Below, piece after piece: positions 1 to 7,028 of a stretch of 17,801 nucleotides of DNA. The DNA is from CAZXCQ01 sp964639275 (GTDB lineage Bacteria; Desulfobacterota; DSM-4660; Desulfatiglandales; Desulfatiglandaceae). Positions within the stretch are counted from its first letter, which is position 1; each line of letters opens with the position of its first letter. The DNA is taken from contig CAZXCQ010000121.1 in assembly GCA_964639275.1 (NCBI GenBank), forward strand, positions 1 to 17,801. Direction: 5' to 3'. The notes below the pieces were generated by a model. That model saw only the letters and a program-made list of their open reading frames with translations, was not told where the DNA came from and ran no database searches. The position numbers and the translations under genes were made by a program.

Positions 1-49
1 AGAAGAGAAGACCGGTTGGCAAGAAAAAACTAACAATGATTAGGTGACA

Positions 50-235
50 CTACCCTTTTTTGAGCTCAAACATAAAATCTTCAGGGAAACGCGTTATGTT
101 TCTCCGCACTGCTTGCTTTAGTACTTTCGTTTTGACTCCATAGAGCTCAGCAAGATCTCTATCAAGCATAACCCTTGTATCCCGGATAACGTAAATCTTA
201 CTAGCGATCCTTTCCATTGGCACATTATCTGGCAT
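50..235 (-). pseudogene. Truncated ORF6N-domain protein (N-terminal fragment)
   Basis: This short frame encodes about 61 residues that match the start of the ORF6N DNA-binding domain found in phage-related and restriction-linked proteins. The hallmark pattern is seen: a short lead, then MLDRDLAELYGV, a V-L-x-Q-A-V-R-R-N segment, and RFPEDFMFEL. A normal ORF6N protein continues for another 60 to 200 residues; here it stops at TAG right after an A6 tract. Neither other frame past the tract continues the family and both stop within about ten codons, so a single frameshift does not rescue it. I chose the ATG at 235 over a TTG two codons upstream. It lies 103 bases after hsdR on the same strand; ORF6N genes often accompany type I restriction loci. 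Best read as a deletion remnant, although a short functional protein cannot be excluded. Confidence 0.6.
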
Positions 236-338
236 CTTCAAGCTCCCGTCTTGCAGTAAGTAACCAACTCAATAGTTTCTATCCCAATTTGCGGGCAAGG
301 TCAAAACCGAATCTGTAGGCATTTTTTTTTATTTTCCT

Positions 339-3035
339 CTAGGCGGCGATGGCCGTGTTGATTTGGTGAATGATTTCTTCAAGTTCCCCGCCAAATACGT
401 TGTTTAATTTGCCCCACGACAACCCTTCGCGGGTAAAGATGGGCAGGTAATCGACGTCATCCTTTTCCATGAGCAGGTTTTGGGTGAGGTGTCTTCTGAT
501 GAGTTCAAGCCACTTTTCCTGCTCTTTATTGAAGGCCCGGCCCGATTTGACCTTCATCATGGCCTTGTTGACCCGCTGCTCTAGCGTGAGCAACTCGCTC
601 CCCGTGACCGCATGCCGTATGATGGAAATAATGTCTGCCAGTTCCTTGTTGTAGGCGCGGCGGAGGTTTTTCTCGGTGAATTTGTCCACCAGGGAGTCGG
701 GATTTGTGGCCAAGGCCTGCCGAAGGGCCTTCAGCTGTCCGGTATCGAAATCCTGAGACCGGTTCAGGAGGATTTCCAATGCCTCGATCTGTTCGGGATT
801 CTCTCTGACAAATTCCTCAAACTCCTGAAGGTAGTCCTGCGGCCCAAGCTCTCTCCCATCCTTGGCCCTGAAGATAATTTTGGAGACCACATAGTCTTCT
901 GCCCCATTGGCCCGGATAAATTTCTTTTTAGGCCGAGGATAGTTTTCACATAGATCCAGGAAGGCCTCGCTCTGCAAGATCCCAATGGTCTGCTCCCACT
1001 GCCCTTCAAGCCTAAGGTGCAATGCCTGGGCAAACTCCGCCAGGTCACAGCCCAAGATATAGTTGAAGTGGTTTCTGCCCTCCTGGGTGGTATTCTTGGA
1101 TATCCTGTGGAGCCTCTTGGACAGGACCCGTATATTATATTCCCGGTCCTCATTATCGGCGATGGCCTGGACGATTTCACGGATGGTCCTGGTTGACTTT
1201 ATTGGGGCCTCGGCCGTAATGCCCGTGATCCTCCTGAAGTATTCCAGAAGGGTGCCGTCGAAGCAGTCAAAGACCGTAAAATGGCTCTTGTGGATCTCCG
1301 GACAGCGCCGTGTGCCCCGCCCCATCATCTGTTCAAATAGGATTCTGGATTTCACGGGCCGCAGGAAGACGATGTTTTCTATCCTGGGGACATCCACCCC
1401 TGTTGAGAGCATATCGACAGTGACCACAATGTCAGGATTTGGCCTGTTTCTGAACTCGCGGATCTTCTGGAGCGGCCTATCCACTGACGGGCTGCCCGTG
1501 ATCTTCTGAACAAAATCCTCGCCCCGGCGGAATTCCTCTCTCAAGATGGCGACCAGATGATCGCAATGGGATATGTGAGATATGTCGTTCTGGGCAAATA
1601 TAAGGGTCTTTGGGAATCGGCCCAATTGCTCTTCCTGGTCCAGGAGGTACCTCTTGACCTCCTGCACGACCTTTCTGTTCCTGTCCGGGGCCGACCAGTC
1701 AATCTCCGTTGTCGGCGCAGGCAGCTCCCTCTCGTCTTCCAGGATGTCGAAGCTGAGCTGACCGGTATGCGTATCGATGAGGCCGACCTCCTCACCCTCT
1801 TTGAGAAAGACGCCTTTCAGGGTAATATCGGATTGGATGGCAATGGCATCATAATCCACAAGGAAGCCCTCACGGACCGCCCGCTCATAGTCATAGCGAA
1901 AGACGATGTGCTTGAAAAAGCCTGTGGTATGGGCTGCGGGTGTGGCGGTAAGTCCGATTTTGATCCCATCAAAGTGCATCAGCACCTCACGCCACTTGCT
2001 CTCTTCCTGGGCCGTGTAGCCGCGATGGCACTCATCTGCAATGATCACATCAAAGGTATGGAGGGGGATATCCAGTTTGGGGGCGTCGGCATCATCGTCC
2101 TGATCTCCGGATGCCGACTTAAACATCCCTTCGTATCCGAACAGATTAATCCGCATGCGTTGAATGGTGGAGACATACACAAAGGCATCTCTGCTGCTGG
2201 GGTCCGTGAGGTACTCCGATGGCATCTGTTTGAAATCAAACCGGGTATTCTCATCCAGGTCTTCTTTCTGGATCTTTTGGCTGTAAACCTCATAAATCTG
2301 ATCAAACTTCAGGCCCGGCTCTGCCTCAAAGCTTGCCATGGTGGCGACCGCCTGAGCGGCCAACGCCCTTCGATCCACAAGAAAGAGAATGCGTTTTGCC
2401 AGGCCGGACTTCATCAACCGGTAGATGAGATTGACAATGGTAAAGGTCTTTCCTGTCCCCGTGGCCATGGCCACGAGCATGTGCCGGTGGCCATCCAAAA
2501 GGGCCTTTTCCATGGCCTGGACGGCTTCAATCTGAAAAGGCCAGAGACTGCTATCGTCCACCTTATTTTCTAAGAGCCACTTTTCGGCTTCAGAGTCGTT
2601 CTTTTCTAACAGCTCTTTGAGTGCCTTTGGGCCATGGAACGTACTCACCTGTCGTGAAAGATTGAGCGGATCTCTCAGGTCTTGAAACCAGATATTTACC
2701 CCGTTCGTAGAATAGACAAAAGGAATCCGATACTCACCGAAGCGCCCGATGGAGTAATCCCGTGGCGGAAACCCCCGGGCGTATCGTTTTGCCTGTTGGA
2801 GGACGTTATAGGGCCCTATGGCCACCTTCTTCCCCTCCACACAGGCCAGGGCCTTTCCTTCATGGAAAAGAATGTAGTCGGCCGGGCCCCTTTTTGTGGG
2901 GTATTCCTCAACGGAACCATGAACATAGCGGTTATTCTCCTGAAAAGGAACGATGGAGCCCCAGCCGGCCTGTTCAAGGGCCTTATCTATAAACTGCTTG
3001 CGCGTCTTAGCCTCACTGATATTATCACCGCTCAT
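339..3035 (-). CDS. hsdR: Type I restriction endonuclease subunit R (HsdR, EcoEI-like)
   Basis: An 898-residue ATP-dependent translocase and nuclease subunit of a type I restriction enzyme. The N-terminus carries the HSDR_N nuclease core with D53 and E67-G-K69 as PD-(D/E)xK candidates. The SF2 helicase motor follows: Walker A ATGTGKT (191-197), Walker B DECH (334-337), motif III-like TATP (363-366), STGVDVP and motif VI QMMGRGTRR (569-577). The last 250 residues fit the EcoEI-type C-terminal region. Length is normal for this subgroup and no motif is missing, so the protein looks intact. I prefer the ATG at 3035 because AGGTGG lies five bases upstream; the GTG at 3044 has no such site. RadC ends 24 bases upstream on the same strand, suggesting co-transcription. 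In known systems this subunit acts only with HsdM and HsdS, which are absent here; they may lie left of the window or elsewhere. Confidence 0.93.
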   Translation of the reverse strand: MSGDNISEAKTRKQFIDKALEQAGWGSIVPFQENNRYVHGSVEEYPTKRGPADYILFHEGKALACVEGKKVAIGPYNVLQQAKRYARGFPPRDYSIGRFGEYRIPFVYSTNGVNIWFQDLRDPLNLSRQVSTFHGPKALKELLEKNDSEAEKWLLENKVDDSSLWPFQIEAVQAMEKALLDGHRHMLVAMATGTGKTFTIVNLIYRLMKSGLAKRILFLVDRRALAAQAVATMASFEAEPGLKFDQIYEVYSQKIQKEDLDENTRFDFKQMPSEYLTDPSSRDAFVYVSTIQRMRINLFGYEGMFKSASGDQDDDADAPKLDIPLHTFDVIIADECHRGYTAQEESKWREVLMHFDGIKIGLTATPAAHTTGFFKHIVFRYDYERAVREGFLVDYDAIAIQSDITLKGVFLKEGEEVGLIDTHTGQLSFDILEDERELPAPTTEIDWSAPDRNRKVVQEVKRYLLDQEEQLGRFPKTLIFAQNDISHISHCDHLVAILREEFRRGEDFVQKITGSPSVDRPLQKIREFRNRPNPDIVVTVDMLSTGVDVPRIENIVFLRPVKSRILFEQMMGRGTRRCPEIHKSHFTVFDCFDGTLLEYFRRITGITAEAPIKSTRTIREIVQAIADNEDREYNIRVLSKRLHRISKNTTQEGRNHFNYILGCDLAEFAQALHLRLEGQWEQTIGILQSEAFLDLCENYPRPKKKFIRANGAEDYVVSKIIFRAKDGRELGPQDYLQEFEEFVRENPEQIEALEILLNRSQDFDTGQLKALRQALATNPDSLVDKFTEKNLRRAYNKELADIISIIRHAVTGSELLTLEQRVNKAMMKVKSGRAFNKEQEKWLELIRRHLTQNLLMEKDDVDYLPIFTREGLSWGKLNNVFGGELEEIIHQINTAIAA

Positions 3036-3058
3036 GGTCGCCACCTGTTATTAAGGGC

Positions 3059-4060
3059 TTATAGTATCTTCTCCTCCATCATGCTGAGGACATTTTCTCT
3101 TGCCACGATGACGTGATCGAGAATACGGATACCCAGGGTATCGGCAGCCGCCTTGAGCTCTCTGGTTATGGTCTTGTCGTCCTGGCTGGGACTCGGGTCC
3201 CCGCTGGGATGGTTATGGACCAGAATGACCGCAGATGCCGATTCCCGGATTGCAGGCTTGAAGACTTCCCGGGGGTGGGCCAGACTCTTGTTTGAGAGAC
3301 CGACTGTGATCTGTTCTGTCTTGATAACGTGATGCTTTTCATTCAGAAGGACCACATGAAGTTCCTCTTGGGTTGCTTCATGTGCCAACCTAGTGAAGTG
3401 GGCTTTGCAATAGGCAAGGGCATCGGAAGTGGTCGTAATCTTATAAGCGGGTTGTGAACCAGCTTCCTTCTGACTGGCCAATCTCTTGCCCAGCTCAAGG
3501 GCGGCCATAATCTGGCAATAGGCGGTCTCCCCGATGGTCTTGCTCATCTGCTTGAGCTCTCCCCGAGCCTTCTGAGAGAGGTCTTGGAGGTTATCTCCAA
3601 AGAGGGCTGCCAGTTTTTCACCGGCCTGCATGGCAGATTCCCCTTGGAGGCCCGAACGAATAAGGATGGCCAGGAGTTCAGAGGTCTTCAATTCTGCGGG
3701 TCCGAGGCGAAGGAGGCGTTCCCTCGGGCGATCAATCGAAGGGGACCTCTTAACCGTGGGCGCAAAAACGCGCTGATCAATCCAGCGGCCAGGATTGAAC
3801 TCTTTCTTTTTCTCAGACCAGGAATAGCGGGGCCTTGATTTCAACCCGTCCTGGCTTAGGTAACCGTCCCGGACCAGTTCGCCGATGACTTTGCCTATAA
3901 AGGGCTTCTGTTCCTCCTTCAGAGCCTTATAGATATCGGGTTTCTTAAAGGATTCTTTGGCCAATAGGGCATCAACTACTGACTGATATTTTGCAAAACG
4001 TTCCTCATCTGCACTTGATTTCATGTTTGCCCAGTTCATACCCCGTGAAATGGGGACCAT
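3059..4060 (-). CDS. radC: RadC/JAMM-domain protein with extra N-terminal helical domain
   Basis: A 333-residue protein whose residues 110-333 match the RadC (UPF0758) family: the helical RPRERLL...ELLAILIRSG segment, then an MPN/JAMM domain with E233 and H282-N-H284-P-S-G-D...S292-x-D294 as metal ligands. RadC proteins are usually about 220 residues, so roughly 100 are extra. Residues 22-80 look like a winged-helix domain (a helical VVDALLAKESFKKPDIYKALKEE stretch, then a VIGELVRDGYL recognition-helix/wing pattern). Despite the name, a repair role for RadC is not established; JAMM folds are metalloproteases or nuclease-like, and RadC homologues are common in mobile and defence islands. It directly precedes hsdR. 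The start is uncertain: ATG codons at 4060, 4039 and 4024 all lack a good ribosome-binding site. I kept the first, which lies next to a small CCCC/GGGG hairpin. Confidence 0.87.
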   Translation of the reverse strand: MVPISRGMNWANMKSSADEERFAKYQSVVDALLAKESFKKPDIYKALKEEQKPFIGKVIGELVRDGYLSQDGLKSRPRYSWSEKKKEFNPGRWIDQRVFAPTVKRSPSIDRPRERLLRLGPAELKTSELLAILIRSGLQGESAMQAGEKLAALFGDNLQDLSQKARGELKQMSKTIGETAYCQIMAALELGKRLASQKEAGSQPAYKITTTSDALAYCKAHFTRLAHEATQEELHVVLLNEKHHVIKTEQITVGLSNKSLAHPREVFKPAIRESASAVILVHNHPSGDPSPSQDDKTITRELKAAADTLGIRILDHVIVARENVLSMMEEKIL

Positions 4061-4191
4061 AAGATAATTTAGGTCAAACTATTTCAACAACATCCGGTTT
4101 TTAAAGCATGGGTTTGCTTTTGTTCTTCCTTGGCCGGGTTCTTTGTTCAACAAAAATTCATGGGCTGCATTGAGGTACGGGCAAAAAGCAT

Positions 4192-4228
4192 AAAACCCCG
4201 CTCTCGATTTGAGAAACAGGGTTTTTTT
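4192..4228 (+). terminator. Rho-independent-terminator-like hairpin
   Basis: AAAACCC (4192-4198) pairs with GGGTTTT (4219-4225), with an inner TCTC/GAGA pairing, and the T run continues to 4228. On the plus strand this has the form of an intrinsic terminator, but no plus-strand gene precedes it. On the minus strand the same stem is followed by only four T residues. It may still end transcription from the antitoxin gene before radC, so direction is uncertain. Confidence 0.4.
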
Positions 4229-4590
4229 GGTAATCGGCCATTTTCACCCCCACCTGCGGTGATTAATGGTAAGGTATATTAGATTGATATAGATCAGAAT
4301 TTATTATTTTGGATGATTTGTTAATAAAGCTGTCCATGAAAGTCAAGGGATTTCAACGCCGGAGGCGTTGAAGGCGATAGGCGCAGGGCTCAAGGCACTA
4401 GGCGCCACGTGGTGGTCTTCATCAGACAGGTTCATTTTTGAACCTGCTTGCCGTCCGTCAACTGCTTGACTGTTTTGTCAAGATCACTTTCCAGGCGGTC
4501 TTTTTCCCGAATCCGCTTTTTTTGTGGGGATTTTCGTATTCAGCCCCGGCCAATCCTTAAGGGCTCGCTCAAAAATAACATTTTCCCATC
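4229..4590. other. Gene-free stretch with several hairpins and a possible decayed reading frame
   Basis: No intact gene is visible. Three perfect inverted repeats occur: a 9-base stem at 4352-4372 (TTCAACGCC with GGCGTTGAA, loop GGA), an 8-base stem at 4427-4446 (CAGGTTCA with TGAACCTG, loop TTTT), and a 6-base stem at 4465-4482. The first lies in a GGC-rich segment that resembles an interspersed repeat, but I see only one copy here. On the minus strand two overlapping frames look protein-like and would join by a one-base shift at the seven-base A/T run 4517-4523. The downstream frame reads RIREKDRLESDLDKTVKQL before a stop at 4432. There is no good start codon, so I do not call a gene. Confidence 0.35.
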
Positions 4591-5403
4591 TCAGATCTCG
4601 GTTAGTTCATTGGCACGTGAATACGGGATCAAGGCTCCTGTAAGTGATTCTTGCCAGATCTTTTCACGATGGGCGGCGTTATAAACATCTTCCTCATTTG
4701 GAAATCTCTCCGCCACTTGATGTATGATACGAAGTTCTTCCTCTGAAAGCGGTTCGGCTTCATTCACGTCCGAGTCCCTGATGGGTTTAATCAAATCCCG
4801 GTAGTTGTTCAGTTGGGGGCCATATGTAATGGCAGCATAGCTGGCGCCTGTAAGTCCCCTCCCGAGGCGCTGGAAGGCGAGCATATCCGCATACCACAGA
4901 TATTTTGCCAAAAACAAAAACTTATCTCCCACTTTGAGCAATCGCTTGTGGAGGATCTTCTCCAATGTCCTGGCAATGAGCTTGATCCTGGCGAGGTCGA
5001 TTTCCCGATTTCCCGTATAGTCATCTGGTCGGATGTCATCCTGCAACTGCATCCGCAAGGCATGATCCATGGACTTGCTCTGGATCATGCCCGTTTCCCA
5101 GCGTTTGATGCTGGCAATCCCCACGTTCATGGCGTCGGCCAATTGCTGCTGCGTAAACCCCTTTGCCTCGCGCAAGGATTTGATTTCCCGGCTGGTTAAA
5201 AGCCCCACTTTTTCGCGGTAAGCGTCCGCAATAGCGCATTGCACCATACCGGCGGTCTGCACCGTCCCGGCCTCAAGACCGCATACCGGGCACACGAAGG
5301 CCTCCGACATATAGCTGATATCAACACCTTTGAACGTTTTCTCTTTATGCAATTTCTTCGGTGCCATTGGGCCATGGCCTCCGGGGCAATGCATTGTTTT
5401 CAT
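4591..5403 (-). CDS. MqsA/YgiT zinc-finger, HTH and Panacea (DUF4065/SocA-like) antitoxin
   Basis: A 270-residue protein with three parts. Residues 1-45 are a YgiT-type zinc finger with C6-P-G-G-H10 and C38-P-V-C41 as likely ligands. Residues 68-120 are an Xre/MqsA-type helix-turn-helix (LREAKGFTQQQLADAMNV, then IKRWETG). Residues 155-262 match the Panacea domain (LFLAKYLWYADMLAF, then GRGLTGASYAAITYGP), a general antitoxin domain known to neutralise many unrelated toxins and shared with SocA. E. coli MqsA is only 131 residues and lacks this C-terminal part. The start is the ATG at 5403, overlapping the toxin stop as ATGA; an upstream in-frame methionine would lie inside the toxin gene. By analogy it should bind the toxin through Panacea and repress the operon through the HTH. 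Domain calls are by pattern; partner specificity is inferred. Confidence 0.82.
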   Translation of the reverse strand: MKTMHCPGGHGPMAPKKLHKEKTFKGVDISYMSEAFVCPVCGLEAGTVQTAGMVQCAIADAYREKVGLLTSREIKSLREAKGFTQQQLADAMNVGIASIKRWETGMIQSKSMDHALRMQLQDDIRPDDYTGNREIDLARIKLIARTLEKILHKRLLKVGDKFLFLAKYLWYADMLAFQRLGRGLTGASYAAITYGPQLNNYRDLIKPIRDSDVNEAEPLSEEELRIIHQVAERFPNEEDVYNAAHREKIWQESLTGALIPYSRANELTEI

Positions 5404-5771
5404 GATGACTCCTTCATTGGGCGGTCTTGATGTAGGGACACCAGCCAAAGCGATCCTCCACTGAGGGCAAACTTGAAATAGACCCTGCATTTGAAGCGAG
5501 GGCTCTCGACCACAAAGGGAAAAAGCTCCAGGCCTTCGATTTCCCTCTTATAGGACTTTTGTGGTGGACGGGCACCTGCATAGTGGTTTAGGGACGTCTC
5601 CCCTAGAAGGTTCGCCAATACGTCAAGCAATTCATCACTGATATCGTACCCGAGCTCGATGGCGTCTTCTGCAATCACGTCCTGATCGATCAGAAACACA
5701 TCCCCATTCTGGACCGCTGCTTTGGCATCACGCAATCTACCGAACAGTTCTTTGTTCGATGGCCTTTTCAT
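5400..5771 (-). CDS. MqsR-like toxin of the Panacea antitoxin operon
   Basis: A 123-residue protein that is the first gene of a two-gene operon, ending in an ATGA overlap with the antitoxin. The layout resembles MqsR: a leading helix with K-x-x-V-x-x-G-x-V spacing (AKAAVQNGDV), a helix with DAIELGYD, and a C-terminal strand pair VYFKFAL...LWLVSLH, like the VYLK strand and final strand of MqsR, an mRNA interferase of the RelE-like (BECR) fold. The toxin-first order also matches mqsRA. The protein is about 25 residues longer than MqsR, mostly in the middle loop, and the similarity is distant. Its being a toxin rests largely on the adjacent Panacea antitoxin; mRNA cleavage is a guess. No ribosome-binding site precedes the ATG. 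Confidence 0.62.
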   Translation of the reverse strand: MKRPSNKELFGRLRDAKAAVQNGDVFLIDQDVIAEDAIELGYDISDELLDVLANLLGETSLNHYAGARPPQKSYKREIEGLELFPFVVESPRFKCRVYFKFALSGGSLWLVSLHQDRPMKESS

Positions 5772-5801
5772 TTAATATGGTATCAATTGATACTTTGTCA
5801 A
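5772..5801 (-). promoter_or_regulatory. Toxin-antitoxin promoter with palindromic operator
   Basis: On the minus strand a perfect TTGACA (-35, plus-strand 5796-5801) and TATTAA (-10, 5772-5777) are 18 bases apart. The spacer holds the perfect 14-base palindrome GTATCAATTGATAC (5780-5793). This is a natural place for an antitoxin HTH dimer to block RNA polymerase and autoregulate the operon. The -10 box touches the toxin ATG at 5771, so if it is used the mRNA would start at or inside the start codon; the true -10 could instead lie a few bases upstream. Confidence 0.6.
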
Positions 5802-5858
5802 GGGTTTTCTCAAAATTTATGAAATATCGGGAACGGGAGCGGTTGTTTCTTAAACTCC

Positions 5859-6764
5859 TCATAAATCCCGTTCAATGATTTTGAGGCCCTCTTTCACCGC
5901 ATCCTGTTCAACCCCCGAGTGGACTTCGATGATCCTGATCGTTTCAGGTCTTACGAAGGGCCTGAGTTCCTTGAAATCCATATTGCCCTGGCCCGGTGCG
6001 ATATGATCATCAAGACCCTTTATGTCATGGAGATGAATCCCAACCATATATTCCGAATAGGCATTTAACAGCTCAATTTGCCTGTATATTCCCATGTTTT
6101 CCTGTGCACCGGCATGCCCCACATCATGCCAGTAGCGCACGCTTCCGCCTTCAAAATACCTGAGAATGATCCCGATCTCCTCGAAGTTGGGGATTTCGTG
6201 AAAATGATATCTGTTCTCGATGCCAAGTAGAACCCCTTGTCTTTCTGCCACCCGGTTCAATTTGTCGAGGCTTGAAAGGGCTGCATCCAGGTGCTTCTGC
6301 CGCTTTGATTCGCGGATCTCTCTCAGCTCCTCTAAAAAGGCAAGGCCTTCCGGATGATCGATTTTGGCCTTTTTGTGCAGTTCCCTGAACCGTTCGATTG
6401 GATTTGAAATATTAACGCGGCCCAGATGCAAAACGATTGCGGCCGCCTCCAGTTCATTTGCATGTTCGATCGTTCGGGTGGTGTATTTTATGGCCCGCAG
6501 GCGTTCCTCCTTGTCGGTCGAGGAGAGTAGGAATAGGTCACCCCCGCCTTTTTCAATCCGGGGGTCATCGGGCTTTGGGAAGAAATTGTGGATGCTGAAG
6601 ACCGGTATGTCCTTCTGTAATTTGGGCTTCATCTCCTGATATCGGGTATTCGTTATCCGGTATTCTAGCTCTACACCCTGGAATCCAAGACCGACGATGT
6701 CATCCAGGATCTCGCCTCCCTGGAGCAATGAGTCGTACCAGTGGCATGTTGAAATACCTATCAT
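5859..6764 (-). CDS. Sugar phosphate isomerase/epimerase-like TIM barrel protein
   Basis: A 301-residue protein of the xylose-isomerase-like/AP endonuclease 2 TIM-barrel superfamily. It begins with a first barrel strand (MIGISTCHW) and continues with GFQGVELEY, FSIHNFF, AIVLHLG, LLGIENRYH, RYWHDVGHAG, GIHLHDIKG and IRIIEVHSG, the usual succession of strand ends. Likely metal ligands are E183, D214 or H217, H246 and E280. Members isomerise or epimerise sugars, inositol derivatives or related compounds in the cytoplasm; the sequence alone does not give the substrate. The gene stands alone: the toxin operon is next downstream on the same strand and the peroxiredoxin is divergent. No strong ribosome-binding site is visible before the ATG. 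Confidence 0.8.
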   Translation of the reverse strand: MIGISTCHWYDSLLQGGEILDDIVGLGFQGVELEYRITNTRYQEMKPKLQKDIPVFSIHNFFPKPDDPRIEKGGGDLFLLSSTDKEERLRAIKYTTRTIEHANELEAAAIVLHLGRVNISNPIERFRELHKKAKIDHPEGLAFLEELREIRESKRQKHLDAALSSLDKLNRVAERQGVLLGIENRYHFHEIPNFEEIGIILRYFEGGSVRYWHDVGHAGAQENMGIYRQIELLNAYSEYMVGIHLHDIKGLDDHIAPGQGNMDFKELRPFVRPETIRIIEVHSGVEQDAVKEGLKIIERDL

Positions 6765-6947
6765 GTCAAATACAGGACGGCCTGGGGTTCGCTGTCACTC
6801 TTGCACTCAACCGCGTTTGTTTGCTCTATCAAAGGTCAATGGGTGCGGTGAGGTGAGGGTAATGAGTTGCTGGATTAACCATATGAAATCATATTGAAAA
6901 TAAAGGGGAAGTCAAGAGGATTCGGTTTTAGAACCACTGTGTTTCGA

Positions 6948-6976
6948 TTGACTTCCAGAAGATGTGTGTGTAAAGG
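6948..6976 (+). promoter_or_regulatory. Weak candidate promoter for the peroxiredoxin gene
   Basis: In the 264-base divergent gap, TTGACT (6948-6953) is followed after 17 bases by TAAAGG (6971-6976). The -35 is good and the -10 poor. It would give a leader of about 45 bases before the start at 7029. I see no operator-like palindrome in the gap. Confidence 0.25.
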
Positions 6977-7028
6977 AAGACATGCAGGAGTACCAGGATG
7001 GTCTAAACAGATGCAAAAGGAGGCCCAC

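Noticed and set aside
1557..2573. A 338-residue open frame on the plus strand
   Set aside because: It lies wholly antisense to the helicase core of hsdR, whose motifs are all intact, and its translation shows no recognisable domain.
4352..4482. A possible CRISPR array or attachment site from the cluster of short inverted repeats
   Set aside because: The three stems differ in sequence and there are no regularly spaced direct repeats, cas genes or integrase nearby.
4448..4684. A 78-residue plus-strand frame in and beyond the gene-poor gap
   Set aside because: It overlaps the 3' end of the antitoxin gene, has no ribosome-binding site and shows no family pattern.
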